From a virus, in the IMG/VR virus record IMGVR_UViG_3300021375_000950, positions 1 through 23,941 of that record: a DNA stretch of 23,941 nucleotides; one strand, 5' to 3'. The notes beneath the pieces are model-generated. The model was not told where the DNA came from and did no database searches. It worked only from the letters and a program-made list of their open reading frames with translations. The translations under genes and the position numbers were made by a program. Shown here one piece after another: positions 7,722 through 13,768 of the stretch (positions are counted from its first letter, which is position 1; each line of letters starts with the position of its first letter).

Positions 7722-8402
7722 TTATGCCTTTACGCACTTGTTAACACGTTTGCCTGCATTCTTACCAGTACCTTTTTGTGTTCCAGCTCTCTTATAGCCT
7801 TTCCAACATTTATCAGGACCAGCTACTTCATCTAATTCTTCAGCTGAAAGATTTAATGTAGTGTAACTATCTTTGCCACAATCTGAACAACATGTGCTAA
7901 CTTTTTCACTTAGTCTACTTGCTAGTGATTCTTTGTATGATTCGTTCTTTTTCTTTTCGTTCTTTGAAGCATGTACTGCCTTACGTTGTGCATCGTTCTT
8001 GTACTTACCTTCGTCTACTTTAGGGTCATTACAGTTACAATGTTCGCAACTTGCTGAACATTCACAGTCTTCTCTTTTAACATCTGAACCACAACACTTG
8101 TCTGAACAATGTGTGTCTTTTTTAGATTCGTTTACTGCTTCTGCTACTTCGTCAAATTTAAATTGATAGTCTAAGTGATGATAAACACTACCTAAATAAT
8201 CTGCACTTTTAGTAATTTTACTTTGTACCCAACCTTCTAAGCCTGCTGACTCGTCAACGCCTTTAAGCATTTCATGTAGTTTGATACTGTATTTTGCAAT
8301 CTTGTATAATTCAGCTCTAGCCATTTGTACTTCATGGTCTGACTCAGCTTTGTAAGCCATGTCTGCTAAACCTTCTTTTAATTGTTTCTTATTCATATCC
8401 AT
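7722..8402 (-). CDS. cysteine-rich candidate head-packaged protein
   Basis: A 226-residue protein. It begins MDMNKKQLKEGLAD, where L-K-E followed by G fits a gp21-type cut. Residues ~15-95 form a helical domain (ELYKIAKYSIKLHEML...SADYLGSVYHHLDYQ) that I recall from marine T4-like phage proteins of unknown role. After it come 13 cysteines, eight of them in one cluster (CSDKCCG, DCEC, CEHCNC), three in CCSDC and two in the basic tail, suggesting metal binding. The tail is Lys/Gly-rich (CWKGYKRAGTQKGTGKNAGK). The start at 8402 sits eight bases after GAGAG; a GTG one codon earlier and an ATG at 8396 are alternatives. A late promoter is at 8422-8429. Confidence 0.7.
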   Translation of the reverse strand: MDMNKKQLKEGLADMAYKAESDHEVQMARAELYKIAKYSIKLHEMLKGVDESAGLEGWVQSKITKSADYLGSVYHHLDYQFKFDEVAEAVNESKKDTHCSDKCCGSDVKREDCECSASCEHCNCNDPKVDEGKYKNDAQRKAVHASKNEKKKNESYKESLASRLSEKVSTCCSDCGKDSYTTLNLSAEELDEVAGPDKCWKGYKRAGTQKGTGKNAGKRVNKCVKA

Positions 8403-8421
8403 CACTTTATCTCTCTAATAG

Positions 8422-8429
8422 TATTTATC
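8422..8429 (-). promoter_or_regulatory. T4-type late promoter octamer (GATAAATA)
   Basis: GATAAATA on the minus strand, overlapping the TAA stop of the upstream small gene. By T4 spacing the transcript begins near 8416, leaving a 14-base leader that carries the GAGAG ribosome site of the cysteine-rich protein gene. Confidence 0.7.
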
Positions 8430-8655
8430 GTTTAGCTACTTTGCCACCAAAGAAACTGTCTGACGCATCTAGTGCATTAACCACTGTGCCGTCTGCTTTT
8501 TTCTTAGATTTCTTTTTAGGTACACCGTTCTTATCACGTGGTATTTGCCCATGTGCATGTATTGGATTAGCTACAGTTGCTATAGCACCTGCACTTGTAC
8601 CACCTGCTGTAGCAGTTTCTTCTAGGTCTTTTTGAAATAGTTCACGTATTAACAT
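8425..8655 (-). CDS. small candidate head-packaged protein with capsid-targeting leader
   Basis: A 76-residue protein with the leader MLIRELFQKDLEETATAGG, closely like the leader of the large nucleotidyltransferase (MFLRELFEA). A gp21-type cut could fall after L-E-E. The next segment TAGGTSAGAIATVANP is, as I remember, a recurrent motif in small marine phage proteins of unknown role. The rest is basic (PKKKSKKKADG) and ends in KVAKR. No membrane segment or enzyme motif is seen. The ATG lies five bases after a late-promoter octamer; an AGGA within that octamer region is 11 bases away, so the ribosome site is weak. It may be an internal head or core protein. Confidence 0.65.
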   Translation of the reverse strand: MLIRELFQKDLEETATAGGTSAGAIATVANPIHAHGQIPRDKNGVPKKKSKKKADGTVVNALDASDSFFGGKVAKR

Positions 8656-8660
8656 AACAT

Positions 8661-8668
8661 TATTTATC
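8661..8668 (-). promoter_or_regulatory. T4-type late promoter octamer (GATAAATA)
   Basis: GATAAATA on the minus strand, overlapping the TAA stop (8666-8664) of the nucleotidase gene and five bases before the ATG of the 76-residue protein. The expected start of transcription coincides with that ATG. Confidence 0.65.
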
Positions 8669-9554
8669 CTGATTTAGCCATCTTAGTTGCTGTTGCATAC
8701 ATAACTGCTTCAGCATCTTTGCCGTAACGCTTCTTAAAGTCGCCTTTATTCTTTTTCATGCCCTTTACTATACGTTCTTTTTCTGTTTCTTCACCTTTAT
8801 CTAGTTCACGTTCATCTACAGGCTTATTAAAGTAATCTTTTAATAGTCCAGCAGTACGTTCAAACTTGTGGTCTTTATGTTTAAATCCAACTCCGCCCTT
8901 AGCTTCCCAGTTTCTAATATTAGATCCAAAGTCGTCAATTAGTATGTTAGGTGTACCATCAGGCTGTTTAGCCCACTTATATTTGTCTGCGGATATAATA
9001 ACTTCTTTAGGTGGAAAAAATGCTAGATTCTTTTTGACCCATTCACGTTTGTGTGGTTCTGCTTTAGGATCATTAGCTAACGGAGCACTTAATATTTTGT
9101 ACTCGCCTTTTAAATCTTTAATAATGTTTAATAAGTTCTGAGCATTATTTGTTAATGGTAATGATAACCAAAAATCTTCTTTATCTCTAATTGTTTGTAA
9201 TGCACTTTCAATATCTGTAATCTGTCGCCAATCTTTACCTACTATCTTTTTCCAAGCTGGAAAGAAGTCAGCTAATACACCGTCCATGTCTACATAGATT
9301 TCACTAACTGCTGATAGTTCTTTAGCTTTTATTTCTTTTATTTGCGACTCTGTCATCCCCATATTAAATAAAGTGTTTGGTTTTGTATTTTTATGTGCTT
9401 TCTTATGCATAGTATACAACGGCTTTCCATCTTTGTCAACCGAATTACCAAATTTCTTTGCTTCAATACTAGTTTGATCCACTCCGACATCAGGAGTTGT
9501 GTTAACACCTTTTACAATGCGTCCTACGCCTTCTGATATCTCATACCATCTCAT
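8664..9554 (-). CDS. 5'(3')-deoxyribonucleotidase-like HAD enzyme with capsid-targeting leader
   Basis: A 296-residue protein in three parts. Residues 1-8 are a leader (MRWYEISE, then G) fitting a gp21-type cut. Residues ~20-82 are a linker with KKAHKNTKPNTLFNMGM, seen by memory in several marine phage proteins. The HAD domain of the NT5C type follows, with nucleophile motif YVDMDGVLADFF (D89, D91), FWLSLPLT, the motif II/III region ILSAP and KREWVKKN, and the acidic pair in NILIDDFG. Such enzymes dephosphorylate (deoxy)nucleoside monophosphates. The tail KKRYGKDAEAVMYATATKM is a separate basic module. The start overlaps the stop of the preceding gene (ATGA). The leader suggests the enzyme travels inside the virion; this is inference. 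Confidence 0.8.
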   Translation of the reverse strand: MRWYEISEGVGRIVKGVNTTPDVGVDQTSIEAKKFGNSVDKDGKPLYTMHKKAHKNTKPNTLFNMGMTESQIKEIKAKELSAVSEIYVDMDGVLADFFPAWKKIVGKDWRQITDIESALQTIRDKEDFWLSLPLTNNAQNLLNIIKDLKGEYKILSAPLANDPKAEPHKREWVKKNLAFFPPKEVIISADKYKWAKQPDGTPNILIDDFGSNIRNWEAKGGVGFKHKDHKFERTAGLLKDYFNKPVDERELDKGEETEKERIVKGMKKNKGDFKKRYGKDAEAVMYATATKMAKSG

Positions 9555-9778
9555 TTCTTTTTACGTCCTCTAAAGCCCTGCGGCATATTTTGGTTAGTCA
9601 TATAAGGTCTACTAAACCAAAGTTTAAACCAATCTTGATCACCTGGTTTAACTCCCATAGCTTTTTCTTTCTTCTTTAGAGCAGTTGCAGTAACGCTAGG
9701 ATTTTCATTAATGTTGTATTCAGTATAACCTGAAAACTCGTTAATCCCTGCTAGTCTTTGTAGAGTTTTTATATCCAT
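9551..9778 (-). CDS. small unknown protein with possible capsid-targeting leader
   Basis: A 75-residue protein starting MDIKTLQRLAGINEFSGY. I-N-E followed by F is an imperfect fit to the gp21 consensus. The centre (SVTATALKKKEKAMGVKPGDQDWFKLWFSRPYMT) is basic and aromatic, and the end is PQGFRGRKKK. A longer frame to 9811 exists, but the internal ATG at 9778 is preferred because AGGA lies eight bases upstream and the leader-like residues begin there. It overlaps the next gene (nucleotidase) by four bases. Function unknown. Its position in the run of leader-bearing genes suggests a virion or core role. Confidence 0.55.
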   Translation of the reverse strand: MDIKTLQRLAGINEFSGYTEYNINENPSVTATALKKKEKAMGVKPGDQDWFKLWFSRPYMTNQNMPQGFRGRKKK

Positions 9779-9938
9779 CCCAATATTCCTGACGCTCATT
9801 TGTACTTGCACGACGAGCTTCGTGTTCTTTTAATTTTTTTACGTAATGTTTTATTTCAAACTCACGCCACTTGCGACTATACCCATCTGGATATTCGTCA
9901 CTTATTTCTTCTTGCCACCCTTCATGTTTGCACACCAA
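9741..9938 (-). CDS. small charged protein with non-ATG start, tentative
   Basis: A 65-codon frame that bridges the 123 bases between the large nucleotidyltransferase gene and the 75-residue gene. It overlaps the first by 37 bases and the second by 38. The product is very polar with a helical centre (YSRKWREFEIKHYVKKLKEHEARRAS) and a close (NERQEYWDGY) that looks like real protein. No ATG exists in frame. TTG at 9938 or the adjacent GTG at 9935 would start it, 8 or 11 bases after GAGG. Without it, the gap would be the longest non-coding stretch of the packed region. Function unknown. Confidence 0.45.
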   Translation of the reverse strand: MVCKHEGWQEEISDEYPDGYSRKWREFEIKHYVKKLKEHEARRASTNERQEYWDGYKNSTKTSRD

Positions 9939-11830
9939 TGATACATCCTCGCTTTCTCACCTGACGCATTCTTTGCACGTTTGCGTAACTGTGTTACTGT
10001 ACCGTTACAACTTGCACCTGACTTCTTTACTCTTCCTGGACGACTTTTACCCTTTTTTTTACCGTCGGCAAAGTTTTCATCTACATGTGCATCATCACCG
10101 TCTTTGTCAGCGTCTTGTGTTTTATAACCTACACGCTTAAGGCCTTTTTTAAGATGTTCTTTTTCTTTTTTGCCACCCATTGGTACAATCATAACATCTG
10201 GTTCGTCTCTGTTAGCATCTTTAGGTGCGGCATCTAAATTAGAAATAGTTTTGCCTACACGTAAAAAATCGTATGCTGTATCAGACTTTGTAAGAAATGT
10301 GTCTTTAGGATTAGGAATGTTTTCACCTTCGCTTTTCATAGCGGCAACGTTACTAATCATTTTATAGATATCACCGCCTGCTTTTTTAAATGCTTGTGAA
10401 ACTTCTTTTTCTGTAAACTTTAAATAGTCAACCATGTACATTGCAAGACCAGCCTCGCCGTCTCCTTTGTACATATCAATTAAGTCTTGTTCTAAGTTAC
10501 TATTTTGTGCTTCTTTAGTTAAGTTAGCTTTAAGTCTGTCTAATGGGTCTTGTGTTGAAATATCTTTATTGTTTGGTACTTTAACACCTACTTTGATGTT
10601 TAAGGTATTTGCAAATAAGTTCTTAATACCGTTAACACTCTTTAATGCTTTTTGCATTAGCTCTTGTTCATCTTCAGATCTGCTATCGTAAAACTTAATA
10701 AACTTCTGTGCGTCTTGTGGAGTAATTAATACTTGACCGCCGCTACTTGCACCACCTGTATCTTTGTAACTTAATGGAAAAGGTTTACTATCTTTGCGAT
10801 CAGCAATGTTGTTAATTACATCAAGTTTTGGTCTTTGTTGCTTTACACTATATTCGTCTAAACTTTCAGTAGCAAAATATTTGTCGTTAAATGCTTCTAA
10901 CTCTTTTTCAAATGCATCTGCTTCTGAAGTGTCTGGTTTGAACTCTGTAAGTTCTTTTTCCATTTCTTCTTGGCTTAGACCTTTCTTCTCCATATCTACT
11001 AGTTGCATGTATAATTTTCTACCACCATATAGTGCTACAGCAATACCTACTGCTGGAAGTCCATATGTGCCTAATGCTTTTGTAACAGGATGATCTAAGA
11101 AACGTTTAGCCCAGGCCATAGCATCAGCAACCCAACCGCCAACTTTCCATAACCCTACAAAGAATGTAATTGCCCATTTATTATTGTAAAGCCATTTAGC
11201 AATTTTAACTGCATGTTTTCCGTACTTCAAAGCACTTAATGCAGGTGCTACCCATTCTTTAACATTTTCGTCTTGTGCTACGCCCATGCCTTTTCTAACT
11301 TGGTCGTACATTTGTTGTGCCATCTGTGGATTAGCAACACCTTGTTTGAAACTATCAAAGTCACCTTCTTGTGCCGCGGCTCTCATTTTACTTGCACTCA
11401 TGCCTTCAGCACCTTCTGCATCGGGATCACGTTCGCCTGCACTTACAATATTAATACTGTTAAACTTATAATCTTTACCGTTGTAGTCATTTAATAGTTT
11501 AGTAAATGAATCAACTCTATCTGAACCTGCTACGTATATAATGTCTGTATAGCCTTTAGCTTCTAGACTTTGCATAGCTTGTATGATAGTTTTTACTTTA
11601 GGATCACCTACTTCAACTCCTGGAAAACTTTTAGATGCAAAGTACATCTTTTCTGGGAATGGTAGCGGATCTGTTTTAGGTTTTTGTGTCTGGCTTAAAA
11701 ATAAAAAAGGATCACCCTTTTGTGATTTAACTACGTCAGCTAATTTAGCATGTCCTATTGTAGGAGGGTTCATTCTACCAAATGCAAACACCGCAGTCTT
11801 AGGTGCTTCAAATAACTCACGTAAAAACAT
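9902..11830 (-). CDS. large nucleotidyltransferase-domain protein with capsid-targeting leader
   Basis: A 642-residue modular protein. It starts MFLRELFEAPK, where L-F-E followed by A fits a gp21-type cut. Residues ~11-190 form an adenylyl/cytidylyltransferase domain with GRMNPPTIGH (18-27, the HxGH-type motif as T-I-G-H) and MSASKMR (144-150, the ISSTxxR-type motif). NMN or phosphopantetheine adenylyltransferases are relatives; the substrate is unknown. A hydrophobic part at ~205-275 probably holds two membrane segments. Residues ~300-570 are charged and unknown. The tail is a basic module with SGASCNGTVTQLRKRAKN and MYHWCANMKGGKKK. The start shares one base with the previous stop (TAATG) and has a GGAG site. 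It may be an ejected or packaged enzyme; this is inference. Confidence 0.8.
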   Translation of the reverse strand: MFLRELFEAPKTAVFAFGRMNPPTIGHAKLADVVKSQKGDPFLFLSQTQKPKTDPLPFPEKMYFASKSFPGVEVGDPKVKTIIQAMQSLEAKGYTDIIYVAGSDRVDSFTKLLNDYNGKDYKFNSINIVSAGERDPDAEGAEGMSASKMRAAAQEGDFDSFKQGVANPQMAQQMYDQVRKGMGVAQDENVKEWVAPALSALKYGKHAVKIAKWLYNNKWAITFFVGLWKVGGWVADAMAWAKRFLDHPVTKALGTYGLPAVGIAVALYGGRKLYMQLVDMEKKGLSQEEMEKELTEFKPDTSEADAFEKELEAFNDKYFATESLDEYSVKQQRPKLDVINNIADRKDSKPFPLSYKDTGGASSGGQVLITPQDAQKFIKFYDSRSEDEQELMQKALKSVNGIKNLFANTLNIKVGVKVPNNKDISTQDPLDRLKANLTKEAQNSNLEQDLIDMYKGDGEAGLAMYMVDYLKFTEKEVSQAFKKAGGDIYKMISNVAAMKSEGENIPNPKDTFLTKSDTAYDFLRVGKTISNLDAAPKDANRDEPDVMIVPMGGKKEKEHLKKGLKRVGYKTQDADKDGDDAHVDENFADGKKKGKSRPGRVKKSGASCNGTVTQLRKRAKNASGEKARMYHWCANMKGGKKK

Positions 11831-12168
11831 TAGTACTCTCCGTCTCTAAGGGCTTCCATTTCCTCGCTACAGATTATTTCTGCTAATGAGTTATATTCTT
11901 CTTTAGTTAAAAGTTTCGAAGGATCTTTAGGAATATCAAATTTGTTACAGTAATGTTTACAACCGGTGTCAATCATACCAGATAAATCATCTGGTACAGG
12001 ACTTCTGCCACCCTTTAATTTATCTTGTAGTTTTGCCATTGTTGGATAATACTGTTTGCGATAGAACATTGGGTCATTCTTCATAAACACTTGCATGTCA
12101 CCAATGACATCAAATCCTAAATCATTTTCTTTTGTTGGATCTATATCCGCAAACTCGTTTATCTTCAT
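11830..12168 (-). CDS. unknown protein with leader-like start, candidate virion/core component
   Basis: A 112-residue acidic protein starting MKINEFADIDPTKEND. The first residues resemble the leaders of neighbouring genes, with I-N-E followed by F as an imperfect cut site. The body has a helical segment (MKNDPMFYRKQYYPTMAKLQDKLKGG) and a pair of cysteines in MIDTGCKHYCNKFDI, plus one near the end. The start at 12168 follows AGGAAG and lies one base after the preceding stop; a frame to 12225 runs into the previous gene and lacks a site. As I remember, similar small proteins occur in marine T4-like genomes without a known role. Confidence 0.6.
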   Translation of the reverse strand: MKINEFADIDPTKENDLGFDVIGDMQVFMKNDPMFYRKQYYPTMAKLQDKLKGGRSPVPDDLSGMIDTGCKHYCNKFDIPKDPSKLLTKEEYNSLAEIICSEEMEALRDGEY

Positions 12169-12169
12169 G

Positions 12170-12763
12170 TTACCACTTCCTACATGACCAGTAACGTGCC
12201 TTAGTACGTGGTCCTGGATTATCACAGTTATGTCTTGCTCTAAAGCTCTTACGTCTTTTTGGATTATTCTTTTTAATGCTCATAGCTTTACCTTTAACAC
12301 TACTTCCGCCGTGTCCAAAGTTTACTTTTTTAACATTACCTGTTTTAGGATCTTTTACATATACTTTAAATTTTTTAACATCGCCTTGCATAGGCTTTCC
12401 AAGTTTTACTTTACGTCCTTGGTACTCTGCTTCGTCCATTGGATCATCATCTTCGTTCCAATGCATAACGCCGTACTGCTCGTAAAACTCATCATCGTCA
12501 TCATATGTTTCTTCAATAATATCTTCGCCAAGTCCTGCACTAATTTCAATATCAAAGTCATCGTAACCTTGTTCAAACATATAGTTTGCTAGTCTGTTAG
12601 CGTACTCGGTTGATTCTTCTTCTGAAAGTTGTCTTGGTAAAGCAATCTCCCATGCTGTACCGCCTTGCTCAGTTTCGTAAAGGTTTTGATCAGGAAAAAT
12701 ACTTTCGTCTAATAACTTAGTAGTCTCCTGTTTCTCCATTACTATTCTTACAAAATGTTCCAT
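12170..12763 (-). CDS. acidic/basic two-part phage protein with conserved C-terminal module
   Basis: A 197-residue protein. Residues 1-60 are mixed helix/strand, and ~60-115 are very acidic (EETYDDDDEFYEQYG, NEDDDPMDEAE). The last 80 are basic and end in a compact module: DVKKFKVYVKDPKTGNVKK, then RKSFRARHNCDNPGPRTK, then ARYWSCRKW. I recall this Cys-containing tail from many marine phage proteins of unknown function. The ATG has a strong AGGAGA site. There is no clear capsid leader (MEHFVRIVMEKQ). The sharp charge split suggests binding to DNA or to a basic partner. It heads the series of leader-bearing genes and could be a head-core component; this is inference. Confidence 0.65.
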   Translation of the reverse strand: MEHFVRIVMEKQETTKLLDESIFPDQNLYETEQGGTAWEIALPRQLSEEESTEYANRLANYMFEQGYDDFDIEISAGLGEDIIEETYDDDDEFYEQYGVMHWNEDDDPMDEAEYQGRKVKLGKPMQGDVKKFKVYVKDPKTGNVKKVNFGHGGSSVKGKAMSIKKNNPKRRKSFRARHNCDNPGPRTKARYWSCRKW

Positions 12764-12771
12764 CTTATCTC

Positions 12772-13110
12772 CTAGTGGTTTAACAGTACACTATTTACTG
12801 CGCCTGATGTGTAAACTGCTAACACCCTTACCCAAACAAAGTTGCCAGTAAAATTCTTAAAGAAATTACCGTCGGACCCTGTTACATCTGTATTAGTTAT
12901 ATCAAACCAATCATTGTCTGTAGGTGTTACTGCTAACGTTCCCTGCATCTTAATGGTTCCGTTAAAAGCTAATAGGTTATATTGTACAGTATGAAAACCA
13001 TCTGCACGACCGTAGTAGCCGTCTCCTTTAAACTTTTCACCTGTGATAGTCTCAGTTGTACTATCCCCTGGGTGTGTGTTTGCTGTTAATATTGTTGTGC
13101 TATTGGACAT
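12772..13110 (-). CDS. small beta-rich protein, possible virion component
   Basis: A 112-residue protein, rich in Thr, Asn, Gly and aromatics, with alternating hydrophobic residues typical of beta structure. It ends with NFTGNFVWVRVLAVYTSGAVNSVLLNH, a pattern I associate with small marine phage structural proteins, without a family name. There is no signal peptide or membrane segment. The ATG at 13110 lies five bases after a GATAAATA octamer and has no ribosome site, so a leaderless late message is likely. The preceding gene ends inside the octamer. It is probably a structural or accessory late protein. Confidence 0.6.
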   Translation of the reverse strand: MSNSTTILTANTHPGDSTTETITGEKFKGDGYYGRADGFHTVQYNLLAFNGTIKMQGTLAVTPTDNDWFDITNTDVTGSDGNFFKNFTGNFVWVRVLAVYTSGAVNSVLLNH

Positions 13111-13114
13111 ATAG

Positions 13115-13768
13115 TTATTTATCTAGATCTTTACTACTTACTATTTTGTCGATTCGCATCAAATCCTTCTTTAAGAACAGTCTAATTAGTGTTATAGTGC
13201 CTTGATCTTTAACATACATGTACATACCTTTCAAGTTATAACCACGTTTAATATCACTTAAAACACGATTACCTATCTTAATCTTATCTTTATTCTTAAT
13301 ACAGAAGTCAGCTAAGTTTGGATCACTTGTACCATTGAGTGTAATTTTATATGCAAAGTTGATAGTGTCATTAATTATAACGCCCTTAGGTAAATCTACA
13401 TCGTTGATTGGCATGTGTACTGTAGTTACTGCGTTTAATTTCTTATCTAACTCTTTACACCATTCAAAATTGTTAGTGTAAATGCCTAAGTGATAACTTT
13501 CACAACGAAGTGTGAACTTTTCTTTTTGTTTTGTAAATTCTGAAAGGAGTAGTTGTAAGTCTGCTAAGTCTTCTGAGTTAACAACTATTTGACGTAAGCC
13601 AATACCCCATTTCACATTACCTGTATCTGATTGGAGTATGGCTTCGTCTATAGATTTTCTTGCTAAAGTAAAGTTTTTGTTTCTAAAAACAAAACCTAAA
13701 GCATTGTTTAAATCAACTTTATACTTGTACTTGTCGAAAAATAATTTAGTACTGTCAATTTTGATCAA
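13115..13768 (-). CDS. conserved-looking phage protein, unknown function
   Basis: A 217-residue mixed alpha/beta protein, with no membrane segment and no motif I can assign. The start KLFFDKYKYKVDLNNALGFVFRNKNF and the close VKDQGTITLIRLFLKKDLMRIDKIV resemble hypothetical proteins I remember from marine T4-like phages. No ATG is near the beginning. TTG at 13768 is the likely start, 10 bases after an AAGGAG site that lies inside the end of the clpA-like gene, with which it overlaps by 14 bases. It is probably co-expressed with the ClpA-like ATPase, deformylase and DnaJ. Function unknown. Confidence 0.7.
   Translation of the reverse strand: MIKIDSTKLFFDKYKYKVDLNNALGFVFRNKNFTLARKSIDEAILQSDTGNVKWGIGLRQIVVNSEDLADLQLLLSEFTKQKEKFTLRCESYHLGIYTNNFEWCKELDKKLNAVTTVHMPINDVDLPKGVIINDTINFAYKITLNGTSDPNLADFCIKNKDKIKIGNRVLSDIKRGYNLKGMYMYVKDQGTITLIRLFLKKDLMRIDKIVSSKDLDK
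13116..13123 (-). promoter_or_regulatory. T4-type late promoter octamer (GATAAATA)
   Basis: GATAAATA on the minus strand, coinciding with the last codons and stop of the upstream unknown gene. Five bases separate it from the ATG at 13110, so T4-type initiation would begin at the ATG. It probably drives the late block that runs to the cysteine-rich and low-complexity proteins. Confidence 0.65.
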
